A stretch of 64,000 bases of DNA from Orientallactaga sibirica (Eukaryota > Chordata > Mammalia > Rodentia > Dipodidae), in the NCBI GenBank assembly GCA_036365145.1, contig JAEOAD010000240.1, positions 3,348,001-3,412,000 on the forward strand, written 5' to 3'. Of the stretch, positions 1 through 11,091 are shown one piece after another. Position 1 is the first letter of the stretch. Each line of letters begins with the position of its first letter. Below the pieces are notes generated by a model that saw only the letters and a list, made by a program, of their open reading frames with translations, was not told the origin of the DNA and made no database searches. The translations under genes and the position numbers were made by a program.

Positions 1-525
1 GCTTGTTGTGTTTTTATTTTGGGAATGAATTTCTGTTGCGTCATTGGAGGCTTCTATTGTCAGACTAGGATCCTTAGTGGAGATATCTCAGTTTTCTGAC
101 TTTCATTGGCTTTTTTTGCATTGTTGTCTACCCATTTTAGGAGGACTTTTTAAATTTTTTTTTGAGGAGAAAGAGGAAGTAAGTTTTTGTCCTTTGGCCC
201 ATGCATCCTCTAGCTCAGGTTAACATGGATGTTGATACCCAGTGGCCAGTCAGGATACCAGAGCAAAAGGCCTGATTCCACAGCTCACACAGGGAGCAGG
301 CCTCCCCAAGTAAGATGCAATGGGACCTATCAGAACCAGAAGATTGGGAGGAGCCAAAAAGGAGGGGTCTGGCCTACTCACTCCACCTAGCTGGTCCTGC
401 CCACACACTGTCCACCCAGGGAACCCAAACTGGGGATGTGGGAGGAGCCAGGAAACAAGGGTCTGGCCTACTCACTCTAGACCACCACACCAGCCTGTCT
501 GTACACTGTCCGCACAGGCAACCCT
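1..525 (-). mobile_element. L1 retrotransposon, 5' end (5' UTR and start of ORF1)
   Basis: Read on the minus strand, this is the 5' end of an L1 whose remainder lies beyond the left edge of the window. An ATG at 133-135 (minus) opens a basic, Gln/Lys-rich stretch beginning MGRQQCKKSQ, which resembles the N-terminus of L1 ORF1, the RNA-binding chaperone. In-frame stops follow quickly, so the frame is broken. Bases 136-525 are a GC-richer 5' UTR with two copies of a unit of about 94 bp. It directly abuts the T-rich 3' end of the next L1. The L1 call is by general resemblance plus position; the subfamily is unknown. Confidence 0.6.
340..525 (-). repeat. Two-copy ~94-bp tandem repeat in L1 5' UTR
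   Basis: The word gtctggcctactcactc occurs at 367-383 and again at 461-477, a period of 94 bp. The flanking gggaggagcca and the later acactgtcc also recur in register. Rodent L1 promoters are often arrays of 5' UTR monomers, so this may be a short monomer array. Two units are visible. Confidence 0.6.
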
Positions 526-1933
526 TTTTTTTAAAAAAAAATAAATTATTGACAACTTCTATTCTTACAGGCAATAAACCATGATAATTCTCTCTGCTCC
601 CCCACTTTCTCCTTCACAATGCCACTCTCTATAATATACCCTCCCTCTCTCCATTAGTTTCTCTTTTATTTTGATGTCATCATCTTTTTCTCCTATTATG
701 TCAATCTTGTGAAGGTATTGATAGGCACTGAGAGGTCATGGATATCAAGGCCAATTTCTGTCTGGATAGTTTCATTGTAATGAGTTGTACCCTTCCTTTG
801 GATCTTACATTCTTTCTGCCATCTCTTCTGCAATGGACCCTGAGCCTTGGAGGGTGTGATAGAGATGTTTCAGTGCTGGACACTCCTCTGTCACTTCTCA
901 GTACTATGTTTCCTTTTGCGTCATCCCAGTGGTCATCACCATCTGAAAAGAGAAGCTTCTCTAACCAGAAGTGAGAGTAGCATTAATATATGAATATGAA
1001 CATTATGTTTAGTGCTTTCAGGGCAGTTTGGTGAAAATAATGTATGCACTTAGCCAGACAGGCCAGGCTTTGTACCCCTAAGGCTCATGACCTCCCCTGT
1101 CATAAGCTTTTGAATAGGTTTTCAGTACTAGTCATGTATTCCCTTCATAGAGTGGGCCTCCAGTCCAAATAGAGAACAGTTGGTTTCTCTCAGAGCAGAC
1201 ATGCCGCTATTGTACAAGTTTGGTCATTTGGCCTGTCTGACCAAACTTGAGGCTTCCAGTGTTTTCACTGCTGATGACTTCTGTCTCCCATAGGGCTTCA
1301 TGCAGTGCAGGTTTTTCCAGCTTTCAGTTGGCTGGTCTACAGGGAGAAGGTTTTCAGCTCAGCCCCAGCTTGATTTCTCAGTGACCTTGCCACCCAGGCA
1401 TGTGAAGTCTTCAACAATAGGGTCTTCCCACCTGTCTCTGGTAGGAAACCAAGTGACTTGGCAACAGCCTTTAATGTATTGGAGGCAACAGAGACCTCCC
1501 TGGCCAACAACTCACTGGAAGGTATCCCATCCTTGGCACTGAAAATTTTCTAGTAACAATCTATGGCTTCTGGATGTGCCAATATCCAAAAAGTAGGCTT
1601 TCATATGTCTTATTCAGAATATCTTGAGCTTTGATTGACCCTCCCCTCATCCTTCTCTTAATCTCTTCCCATGGCCTCACTTAGGCTGTTCCACTCCCTG
1701 TAATCTGTTCTTCTACTCACATATATAAAATATCATCCCCTAAAGTCCTTCTCTCTCCTCCCTCCCTTATAGCCTCTTTCTCTCTGGTACCTCCTATCAA
1801 CTTTTGTTTCCAGCTCACACACAAGTCTAAACATTTGTAGCTAGGATTCACATATGAGAGAGAACATGCAACATTTGGCTTTCTGGACCTGGCTTACTTC
1901 ACTTAGTATAATCATTTCCAGATCCATCCATTT

Positions 1934-1937
<4 letters not shown>
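526..1937 (-). mobile_element. 5'-truncated L1, 3' UTR plus end of ORF2
   Basis: Minus-strand L1 fragment. The left edge is the A-rich 3' tail (T-rich on plus, 528-545), followed by a long 3' UTR. The words ttattgacaacttct and tttgatgtcat recur at 25417-25605. Near 1850-1935 the sequence becomes the end of ORF2, matching the layout of the fuller copy at 2101-9549. It is truncated there against a (GT)n run. No open frame survives. Confidence 0.7.

Positions 1938-1974
<37 letters not shown>
1938..1974. repeat. (GT)n microsatellite
   Basis: An uninterrupted run of about 18 GT units at the truncated 5' edge of the L1 copy at 526-1937. The following 1975-2100 is short AT-rich sequence I do not recognise, separating two L1 copies. 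Confidence 0.9.
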
Positions 1975-1975
<1 letters not shown>

Positions 1976-2100
1976 CAAGTAATCTTTTATTTTACATAGT
2001 AATGGTTCCAATGTACAGGAGTGGTAATGCCCTCATTTTATTGCCAGAAATTGTAATTGTTCTGTATTATTATTATTAATCTTCTAAATGTCCCATAGCT

Positions 2101-3670
2101 CTTTTTTGTTTTTTATTAATAATTTATTTTTGTTTATATTATTCTGATTTTACATTCATAATGGTGACTCCATTATCCTCCTCCCTGTCCTCCCTCTTCC
2201 AAAGGGACCTTCATCAATGGGTAATGTGGGTCATGCATTGTGGGAGTAGTCAAGAGTTATGGGGGATAGGCCAAGTCACTGTGCATAATGCCCCAACTTG
2301 TGGCTCTAACATTCTTTCCACCCCCCCCCTTCCCCAAATTTCCCTGAGCCACATTGGGGTCATTTTAGTTCTACTTCAGTGATGAGGTTTTGGGAGCCTC
2401 TGTGTCTCTGGATATCTGGCTTAGTAGGAGTTGGATGCTCACTGTGTTTATCTCCTTCAGCCTTTTTCTGGTGTCATGATCCCCAAGAATGCTGTACTCT
2501 TGCCCTTCTCCTGCATAACTCTATGGTTTCAGCTGGGGCCCTGGTGAGTTGTGATTGGCTGATCCTCCCTTCAGGTTCATTGTCCATCTGAAAAAGATAA
2601 GCAAATTCTCCAAAGGAGAGAGAAGTTAGTACTAGATATATGGGATAGCCATAGATATTTTGGAGGGAATTTTATATGCATAGGCCCTCTTCTAGCCCAC
2701 ATTTGGTGGTATCGTGATCTTGGAGACTGAGCTCATTTTTTGTACATGGTTTTGAGTTATTTCCATTTCCAGCAACGAGTTCCATTCCACTGAGTGGATC
2801 TATTAGCCAAATCAAGAGCAGTTGGTTACTCACCATGGCTATGTGCCACTACTGCACTTGTTTGAGCATTATGTCAGGTTGTTTCCTGCTGGGTAGCTTA
2901 GACTGCTAGTTGTTTGGACAGATGTTGGCCATTTTCCCCCAGTTGCTCATGTAGCACCCTCTGGCACTAGACTAGCTAACTGTCTGGGGACTGACCCTCT
3001 TCCAGATTCTGATCAGGTCTCTCCATGTTTGGTCTCACACACGTATGCTGTCTTCGACAGTAGGGTCTTACCATTAACCTTTGGTGGGTCATCAAGAACT
3101 CTGACAGAAATCTGTCTTTTTTGGGAAACCTTGTAGGTGTCTCGGATCTACAGCTCATTGTGAAAGTTAACCCCGTGCTGGTACTGGGAGTTATAAGTCA
3201 GCTCCTAGGAAAGTGAGGGTAGAAAAAGATAGATAATATAAAAGAGAAGGTGAGTATAGAGAGGAGAGGGAGAGAAAGGGGGGGATAGAGAAGAGAGAGA
3301 GAAGCAGGAAAAGATTCAGGTTGGTCTTCATGATGTTCTCTACAGTTTCCTGTGGTTCAGGTGTTCCCTCTGCAGTCCTGCTGAAGGATCAATGTTTAAG
3401 CCTGTTGTTCAGAATAAAGAGTTTTATAGCATTATTTCCTTTTGGATCCCTATTTGTATCCCCCCACCCTTGTCCTCCCTCCCACCCTCTCACTTCCTCC
3501 CACCTTTACCCTCCCTCAATCCCACCTTCCCTATTGTCTGGTCCTCACAGTACTTATTAGGTTTGGCAGAATCTCAGGTGGATTCTGATTAGGAGCGACA
3601 GATAAAGGAGACCATGCAACATATGTCTTTTTGTGATTGGGTGAGCTTACTGAGGATGATCTGTTCCATG
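2101..3670 (-). other. L1 3' UTR, unusually long
   Basis: This stretch links the end of ORF2 (about 3670) to the A-rich tail (about 2101-2160). It shares long matches with the copies at 22690-23920 and 60885-61715, which are on the plus strand. For example, the reverse complement of the segment around 2770-2880 is recognisable at 60940-61050. There is a C-rich tract at 3460-3530 and an A/G-rich tract at 3235-3310. No coding potential is seen. Confidence 0.7.
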
Positions 3671-3675
3671 TTTGA

Positions 3676-4107
3676 TCATTTTTTTTCAAATTTCATTATT
3701 TCATCTTTCCTTACTGCTATGTAGAATTCCATAGTATAGATATACCACATCTTTGTTATCCATTCATCTAATGATGGATATCTGGGTTGATTCCAGCTCT
3801 TTGCTATTATGAATTGAGCAGCTATAAACATGGTTGAGCAAATGTCTCTGATCTGAGCCTTGGAGCCTTTAGGGTAAATGCCCAATAAGGGAATAACTGG
3901 ATCCATTGGTAGGCCTATGTTCATCCTTTTCGGGAGTTTCCATATAGCTTTCCATAATGGTTGAACCATTTTATAGTCCCACCAACAGTGAAAGCTTGTT
4001 CCTATTTCTCCACAGCCTCGCCAGCATTTGTTTTCATTGTTGCTTTTTTTAATATTAGCCATCCTTACTGGGGTATGGTGGAATTTCATAGTTGTTTTAA
4101 TTTGCAT
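3676..4107 (-). pseudogene. L1 ORF2 C-terminal segment
   Basis: A 143-residue open stretch covering the C-terminus of ORF2p. It contains the cysteine/histidine cluster [18 protein letters not shown], where the last position of the usual C-C-H-C set is Tyr, so the knuckle looks damaged. The downstream text with [11 protein letters not shown] and [10 protein letters not shown] is typical of L1 C-termini. In life ORF2p nicks DNA and reverse transcribes L1 RNA at the nick. The segment ends in a Lys-rich tail at the ORF2 stop. Confidence 0.85.
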
Positions 4108-5100
4108 TTCCCTGATGATTAGGGATGTTGAACATTTTCTTAAATGTGTGTTTGCTATTTGTATTTCTTCCTCTGAGAACTCCCTGCGCAGTTCTCTGCC
4201 CCATTTTGTGAGTGGTTTGTTTGATGATTTATTGTTTAGGCATTGGAGTTCTTTGTAGATTCTAGAAATTAGGCCTCTGTCAGTTGTATAGCTGGTGAAA
4301 ATTATCTCCCATTCTGTGAGTAATCTGATGGTTTTGGTTATAGTATTTTTTCAGTGAAAAAGCTTTTCAGCTTCATGAGATCCCAATGGTTTAGTGATTG
4401 TTTAATTTCCTGAGCTGCTGGGGTTTTGTTCAGGAAGTCTTTTCCTACTCCTATGTTGTGGAAAGTTCCTCCTATTTTTTTCTTCCAGTAGTAGCAGAGT
4501 TTCTCGCTTTATATTAAGGTCTTTGATCCATCTGGACTTGATTTTTGTGCATGGTGAGATGTGTGGATCGAGTTTCATTTTCCTTCATATGGTTGTCCAG
4601 TTTGTCCAGCACCATTTGTTGAAGATGCTGTCTCTTTTCCATTCTGCCTTGGTAGGGCCTTCGTCAAATATCAAGTAGCTGTAGTTACTTGACCCAAAGT
4701 CTGGGTCTTCTATTTTGTTCCATTGGTCTATATTCCTGTTTTTATGCTAGTACCATGTTGTTTTTATTACAATGGCTTTGTAGTATACCTTTGTTCACAT
4801 ATGGTGATGTCTCTAGAGGTGTTTCTTTTGCTGAGGATATGCTTGGATATCTGAGGCCTTCTGCCTTTCCATATGAATTTTGAGATAGTTTTTTCTATCT
4901 CAGTGAAGAAAGAAGTTGGGATTTTTATCAGCATTGCATTGATCTATATAGTGCTTTTGTTAAGATTGCCATTTTCACCATGTTAATTCTACCTATCCAG
5001 GAGCATGTGAGGTCTTTCCATTTTTGTAGGACCTCCTCAATTTCTTTCTTGAGTATTTTTATGTTTTCATTGTATAGGTCTTTCACTTCCTTGGTTAATA

Positions 5101-5388
5101 TTATTTTTTTGTTGCTATTAAAAATGGAGCAACGTTAGTTATTTCTTTTTCCATATCATTGTCTTTTGCATACAGAAAGGCTACTGATTTCTGTGCATTG
5201 GTCTTATATCCTGCTACTTTGCTGAAGGTGCTAATCACCTTTAAGAGTTTTGAGATGGAGGTTCTCTGGTCACTTATGTATAGAATCATGTCATCTGCAG
5301 ATATGGCCATCTTAACTTCTTCCTTTCCAATTTGTATCCCTTTGATTTCTTTCTCCTGTCTTATTGCCTGAGCTAATACTTCTAGCAC
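5101..5388 (-). pseudogene. L1 ORF2 reverse transcriptase segment with ADD motif
   Basis: A 95-residue open stretch containing [11 protein letters not shown], the reverse transcriptase palm motif carrying the two catalytic aspartates. The residue before ADD is Ser, where Phe is usual in L1. [10 protein letters not shown] follows, as expected in L1 RT. Stops and frame changes separate it from the C-terminal segment (3676-4107) and from the upstream RT part (5770-6417). Confidence 0.85.
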
Positions 5389-5483
5389 TATGTTGAAGAG
5401 CAGAGGTAAGAGTAGATACCCCTGCCTTTTTCCTGATCTCAGTGGGAATTCCTTCAGTCTTTCCCCATTAAAAATTACTTGGG

Positions 5484-5696
5484 GGCTGGAGAGATGGCTT
5501 AGGGGTTAAGACATCTGCCTCCTAAGCCTAAGAACACTGGTTCCAATCTCCAGCAGTTCCAATCTCCAGGTCCCATGTATAGCCAGATGCAAAGTGACGC
5601 ACAAGGGTGCAATGCCATACTTGCCCACAAGGGGGCACACACATCTGGATTTCGTTCGCAGCAGCTGAGACACTGCTGGCACACCCATCTCTGTCT

Positions 5697-5729
<33 letters not shown>

Positions 5730-5763
5730 CTCTCCAAAAAATAATAAAAAATAAAAAATAAAA
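5484..5763 (+). mobile_element. tRNA-derived SINE, long variant, inside L1 ORF2
   Basis: It starts ggctggagagatggctta, a B2/tRNA-like head with a Pol III A-box-type word, and ends in (CT)n, (GT)n and an AATAAAAA-rich tail. It is flanked by a perfect 14-bp target-site duplication AAAAATTACTTGGG at 5470-5483 and 5764-5777, so the boundaries are exact. It carries the longer central segment with two cacaaggg words described in the findings. It disrupts ORF2 of the host L1. Confidence 0.95.
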
Positions 5764-5769
5764 AAAAAT

Positions 5770-6417
5770 TACTTGGGCTTTAAGAGCTTTATATATAGCC
5801 TTTATTATGTTAAGATATGGGCTGTCCATGCCTATTCTCGCCAATGTTTTGATCATGAAGTGATGTTGTATTTTGTCAAAGGCCTTTTCTGCATCTATCG
5901 AAATGATCATGTGGTTTTTGTGTTTAAGCTTGTTTATGTGGTATAATACATTGACAGGTTTCCATACATTGAACCACCCCTGTGTTTCAGGGATGATGCC
6001 TATTTGATCAAGGTGGATAATGCTTTTGATGTACTGTTGAATTCGGTTTGCAAGGATTCTGTTCAGGATCTTTGCGTCTATGTTCATCAGGGAAATCGGC
6101 CTATAATTTTCCTTTCTTGTGGCATCTCTGCCTGGTTTTGGAATTAGGGTGATGCTAGCTTCATAAAAGGAGTTAGGGATCTCTCCCTGTTCTCCGATTG
6201 TATGGCACAGTTTGAGAAAAATTGGTTTCAGTTCTTCAATGAAGGTTTGATAGAATTCAGCTGAGAAACCATCTGGTCCTGGACTCTTCTTTTTGGGCAG
6301 GTGTTTGATTACCTCTTCAAACTTGAAGGGTGTGATGGGTTTGTTGAGGAGATGAATCTGCTCTGGGCTTAGCTTTAGTAGTTGGTATGGGTCTAGGAAT
6401 TCACCCATTTCCTCCAT
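5770..6417 (-). pseudogene. L1 ORF2 RT N-terminal and palm segment
   Basis: The open frame begins [20 protein letters not shown] and includes [36 protein letters not shown] and [17 protein letters not shown]. The last is the RT palm motif with the first catalytic Asp. These are hallmarks of L1-type reverse transcriptases. The frame then runs into the SINE, which supplies a false C-terminus down to 5506. The order relative to the ADD segment is correct for a minus-strand ORF2. Confidence 0.9.
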
Positions 6418-7208
6418 ATTCTCCTGTTTTGTGGATTATAGGTTTTTGAAATAAGTCCTGATAATTCTCCCTATTTCACTCATTTCTGTTGTGATCTCTC
6501 CTTTTTCATTTCTAATTTTGTTAAATTGAAGCTTTTTTTTTGTTGTTGTTGTTGCTTGATCAGATTGGCCAGGGGTGTATCAATCTTGTTAATTTTTTCA
6601 AAGAACCAGCTCTTTGTTTCATCAACTTTCTTAATTGTCCTCTTAGTTTCCAATTCATTAATTTCTGCTCTGACCTTAATTATTTATTTCCATCTGGAGC
6701 TTTTGGGGTTGGCTTCTTCTTGTGTTTCCAATGCCTTTAGGTGGATGGTTAGGTTATTGATTTGGGATCTCTCTGTTTTTGTTATGAGGGCATTTAATGC
6801 TATGATTTTTCCCCTAAGGACTGCCTTCATTGTGTCCCATAAGTTTTGGTATGATGTGTTCTCATTGTCATTGAATTATAGAAATTTTGCAATTTCATTT
6901 TTTATTTCATCCACAACCCATTTATTGTTTAAAAGTGTGTTGTTCAGTTTCTAGGAGCTGGAGGGATTCCTGGAGTACATTTTGTTGTTAATTTCTAGCA
7001 TTACAGCATTGTGGTCTGATATCATGCAGGAAATTATATCAATTTTCTTGAAAATATGGAGGCAGGCTTTGTGACACAATATATGATTTATTTTAGAGAA
7101 AGTTCCATGGGCTGCTGAGAAAAATGTGTAATCTGTAGATTTTGGGGGGAATATTCTGTATATATCTGTTAGGTCTAGTTGCTCTATGGTGATGTTGAGC
7201 TCTCTTAT

Positions 7209-7463
7209 TTACCTATTAATTTTCTGTTTGGATGACCTATCTATTGCTGATAGTGGAGTATTGAAGTCCCCGACTATGATGGTGTCGGTGGTTATTTCTG
7301 TTTTGTTGCCAAGTAGTTTTTGCTTTATGAATTGTGGTGCACCTGTGTTTGGTGCATAAATATTGATGATTGTGATATCCTCTTGTTGGATTGTTCTCTT
7401 GATAAGTAAGAAATGGCCTTTGTCTTTTTTGGTTACTTTTGGTTTGAAGTCTATTTTATCCAA
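7209..7463 (-). pseudogene. L1 ORF2 endonuclease segment
   Basis: An 84-residue open stretch with IDFKPKVTKKDKGHFLLIK, IINIYAPNTGAPQFIKQ and IIVGDFNTPLS. The motifs NIYAPN and GDFNTPLS are characteristic of the apurinic-type endonuclease at the N-terminus of L1 ORF2p, which nicks target DNA. Neighbouring frames continue the domain on both sides but are interrupted. Confidence 0.9.
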
Positions 7464-7688
7464 TATAAGTATAGCTAAGCCTGCTTTTTTTCTTATTTAT
7501 GTTTGCTTGGAATATCATTTTCCACCCTTTCACAGGTGTCTGTCTTTAGTGGTGAGGTAGGTGAAGGGTCTAGTTTTCTGAGACACCCTGTTAGCTTATG
7601 TCTTTTGATGGGTGAATTAAGGCCATTAATATTTGGGGAAATAACTGTGAGGTTTGATTTAATACTTGCCATAATGTGGTGGATTATG

Positions 7689-7716
7689 TTTTTTTTTTTT
7701 TTTTTTTTTTTTTTTT
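7689..7716 (-). repeat. 28-nt homopolymer T run
   Basis: An uninterrupted T run (A run on the L1 sense strand) near the ORF1/ORF2 junction of the L1 at 2101-9549. It may be expansion of an A-rich inter-ORF segment or the tail of a tiny insertion. No flanking duplication is obvious. Confidence 0.9.
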
Positions 7717-7719
7717 GGT

Positions 7720-8900
7720 TAATGTGGACTCCTTCTTGGGGACATGAGATTGGTTATTTGATTCCTCTGTGTGGAGAATTCCCAGAAGTACTCTCTGTAG
7801 GTTTGGCTTTGTGTTCATATAGTTGTAAAGATGAGTTTTGTCATGGAAAGTTTTTCTTTTGCCATCTATTATGAGGGATACTTTTCCTGGGCAGAAAAGT
7901 TGGGGTTGGAAGCCATAGGTTCTTAGAGTTTGCAGTGTTCCATTCCAGGCCCTTCTGGCTTTTACATTGAGAAGTCTGAGGTAATTCTGATGGGGTTTCC
8001 TTTATATGTAATGTGCTGTTTCTCCCTAATTGATTTTAGGACTTTCTCTTCATGTTTGATGTTTAGAGTCTTAATGATAATGTGTCTTGGAGAATTTCTT
8101 CTTGGTCAGGTCTGTTTGGAGTTCTGATAGCTTCTTATAACTTAATGGGATTTTCTTTTGAGAGAGTGGGAAGGTTTTCTTCAATTATTTTGTTTGGATA
8201 AGCTTTCCAGTCCTTTGATCTCTGTTTCTTCCCCCTCTGGTATACCCATGATCCTAATGTTTGGATGCTTATGGGTGTCCCACATTTCCCTTATGTTCCG
8301 TTCACAGAAATTTTTGAACTTGTTGAAATTTTTGGACTCAGAAACTGTTTTTTCTGTTTTGTCTTCCAGTTCTCAGTTTCTATCCTCCACTTGACTGACT
8401 CTATTCTTAAGAGCTTCTATAGAGTTTTGGGCTTGTTCACTTTGGTTCATATTTTCTACTTTTTTTGTATAGTTTCCATCCCTCTGTCTAGTTCCCTTTT
8501 CATGTCATTTTCTGACTTTATTAATGCTTCTTATAGTTCATCCTTGCATTTTTTCTGTCTTCATTGAATTTAGCAAGCTGGTTATTGAGGACCTCTTTTT
8601 TTTTTCACTCTCCTTCAGATCATTTAACTGTCTTTGGAACCCTTCTTGGTTCTTTTCTATTAGGTCTCATCTAGCAAGGATAACATTCATACAATTATTG
8701 ACTCTTTGTTGAGTTTCTGAGAGTTGTGCTATTTGCTTGGCCAGGGTTGCATAGCTTGCCTCTTCATTTTGGGGTTCTGATTCTATTGTGTCTTGTATGA
8801 TTTGATTCAAGACAAGCATTGTGGGACTGGATAATCTAGCTGGATTTACTTGTATCTGGTTTTTCATGCTATTCCTTTTTCTCAGTGGTCTGCCCATCAC
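7720..8900 (-). pseudogene. L1 ORF1 remnant
   Basis: The best-preserved part is 8667-8900, with the N-terminus beginning MMGRPLRKRNSMKNQIQ: basic, then a Gln/Glu-rich stretch (AKQIAQLSETQQRVNNC) that could be the start of the ORF1p coiled coil. Further 3' the frame is repeatedly broken. ORF1p is the trimeric RNA-binding protein of the L1 particle. The assignment rests on position between the 5' UTR and ORF2 and on the basic/coiled-coil character. Confidence 0.65.
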
Positions 8901-9549
8901 AATGTTTCAGAAAGCCTAGGGTGTGAAATGCTAGCCTGCTGCCCTGGGGTAGGGTGGGGCACAGTGTGAGTGTAGGGCAGTGGCCCCTGGAGTTCTGATA
9001 GGATGGGATGGGGAACACTGGCCTTTTGGCCTGGGTTGCCTATCTGAGGTGGGAAGGGGAGGAGACCACAACTGCCCTAGTTGGGCTTAGGAAGGGTAGT
9101 GTGGGAACACTGGCCTACTACCCTGGATCCCTGTTCTGGCATGGGGGAGGTATGGTGGCACCTGACTGGCGATGGGGCTCGGGAAGTCTGGGGAGGCACC
9201 TGACCAATGTTGGGGCTTTGGCCAGTGAAAGAGGGACCAGACCAGTGATGGGGTTCATGCACGTCCAGTGGGACCTGACCAGCAGTGGCGCCTGGAGCTC
9301 TGGCCAGCAAGGGAAGGACCTGTCTGGTTGATGGGGCTCAGGCAGGCCTGGCAGAACCTGATGCAGCTCAGGCAGGCCCAGGTAGACCTGGCCTGGGATG
9401 GCACTTGGGGCTCTGGCTGGCGAGGGAGGTAGGGATCAGAGCAGCAATGTGGCTCACACAGGCACCTTCCAAGAGCATGGGAATCAGTGGATTCCCTATT
9501 TTACACATCCACCTCCTCCCTCTGGAAGCATGCAGGAGATAGCAAACCA
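8901..9549 (-). promoter_or_regulatory. L1 5' UTR / promoter region
   Basis: This is GC-rich compared with all its surroundings. Repeated imperfect words of the type ggnnctggccagnnnnggnacctg recur every 40-60 bp between about 9140 and 9440. It lies directly upstream, on the minus strand, of ORF1. Rodent L1 promoters reside here, but no specific factor site can be claimed. The right edge near 9549 is approximate. Confidence 0.6.
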
Positions 9550-10419
9550 TTTAAAAAAGTCCCTTAAACCTTAAGGTTCTTGCCTTTACTTCCCTGTGAG
9601 GTGAGGTGATATTAGGTGGATGGCATCTTGACTGGAAGCCCCAGATCCAACCTTTCCCTGCAAATTTCAAAATTTCATTTTCTTTACCACTGAATAGAAC
9701 TCCATTGTGTAAATGTATCACATCTTTATTATCTAGTCACCTGTTGAGGGACATCAAGGCTGGTTCCATTTCCTATCTATTGTGAATAGAGCAGCAATAA
9801 ACATGGTTGTGCAAGTATCTCTAAAGTAGTGAGAAGAGCCATTAGGATATATATCTAGGAGTGTTATAGCTTGATCATATAGTATATCTATTTTTAGCTG
9901 TCCCAAGAACCTCCACACTGATTTCCACAATGGCTCTAACAGACTACATTTCCACCAACAGTGTAGAAGTTTCCTCTTTTGCCACATCCTTACCAACATA
10001 TTGTCATTTGTTGTCTTGATGGTAGCCATTCTGACAGGAGTGAGATGGAATCTCAAAGTGGTTTAAATTTGCATTTCCCTGATGGCTGAGGACACAGAAT
10101 ATTTTTAATTTTGATGTTTATATGCCTTCTGTATTTCTTTTTGAGAACTCTCTATTCAGTGCCATAGCCCATTTTTTGATTGGGTTGTTTGATATTTTTG
10201 TTTTGTTTTTAAGTTCTTTGTGTATTCTGGATATTAATCCTCTTTGAGATGTATAGCTGGCAAAGATTTTCTCCCATTCGTGAATTTCTATATGCTCTGT
10301 AGTTTTTCTTTTTGCTGATTTGTAGTTTAATACCTTTGTGGTCAGATAGAATACACAGGATTATTTAAATTTTCCTGCATTTGTTAAGATTTACTTTGTG
10401 TCCTAATATATGATCTATT

Positions 10420-10552
10420 TTTTTCATTCATTTATTTAATCATTTATTTTTATATTTTGGTTTTTCAATGTAGGGTTTCACCCTAGTCCAGGCTTGCCTG
10501 GAATTCACTATGTAGCCTCAGGGTGGCCTCAAACTCATGGTGGTTCTCCTAT
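10420..10552 (-). mobile_element. B1-type SINE inside deleted L1
   Basis: Antisense B1: tagggtttcaccctag, caggcttgcctggaattcac and gtagcctcagggtggcctc are all recognisable. The 5' part of the SINE is missing, because the match stops near ctcctat. It interrupts L1 sequence that resumes at tggtctattttggag. Confidence 0.75.
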
Positions 10553-10686
10553 ATGGTCTATTTTGGAGAATGACCCATGTGCTGCTGAGAAAAATGTATA
10601 TTCTGGATCATTTGGATTAAATATTATGTAGATATTTATTAGGTCCATTTGTTCCATGACATTATTTAATCCAGATGTCTCTCCAT

Positions 10687-11091
10687 TTATTTTTCACCAG
10701 AATGACCTCTCAATTGATGACAGTGGGGTATTGAAGTCACCACTACATTTGTGTTTGGTATTATCTGTGACCTTAAGTCTAATAGTTTTTGTCTGATGAA
10801 ACTGGGAGCCCCCATATTAGGTGCATATACATTTAGGATTATAAAGTCCTCCTGTTGGAATGTTCCTGTAATCAGTATAAAGTGACATTCCTTATTTTTC
10901 TGTACTAATGTTGGTTTGAAGTCTATCCTGTTAGATATTAGTATAGCAACCCCTGCTTGTTTCCTAGGCCCATTTGCTTGAAATTCCATTTTCCATCCTT
11001 TCACCCTAAGACAGTATCTATCTTTTATTAAGAGATGAGTTTCTTGGAGACCACAAATAGCTGGGGGCTGGGTGGGCATGCTGATCTGCAC
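10687..11091 (-). pseudogene. L1 endonuclease fragment fused to 5' sequence
   Basis: The open frame contains CGLQETHLLIKDRYCLRVKG, GVAILISNRIDFKPTL and FIILNVYAPNMGAPSFI, the L1 ORF2 endonuclease. Its N-terminal residues derive from the deletion junction with 5' sequence near 11075 rather than from the true ORF2 start. The downstream GDFN-type motif is not intact in this frame. Confidence 0.85.

Larger units (their letters stand above)
2101..9549 (-). mobile_element. Near full-length L1, inactivated
   Basis: A minus-strand L1 in the expected order: 5' UTR (about 8901-9549), ORF1 (about 7720-8900), ORF2 (about 3670-7690) and a 3' UTR of about 1.5 kb (2101-3670) ending in an A-rich tail. ORF2 fragments show endonuclease, reverse transcriptase and C-terminal cysteine-rich segments in the right order. 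It is dead: frames are broken many times and a tRNA-type SINE with its own target duplication splits ORF2 at 5484-5763. A 28-T run at 7689-7716 lies near the ORF1/ORF2 junction. At about 7.4 kb including the SINE, the length suits a complete rodent L1. Confidence 0.85.
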
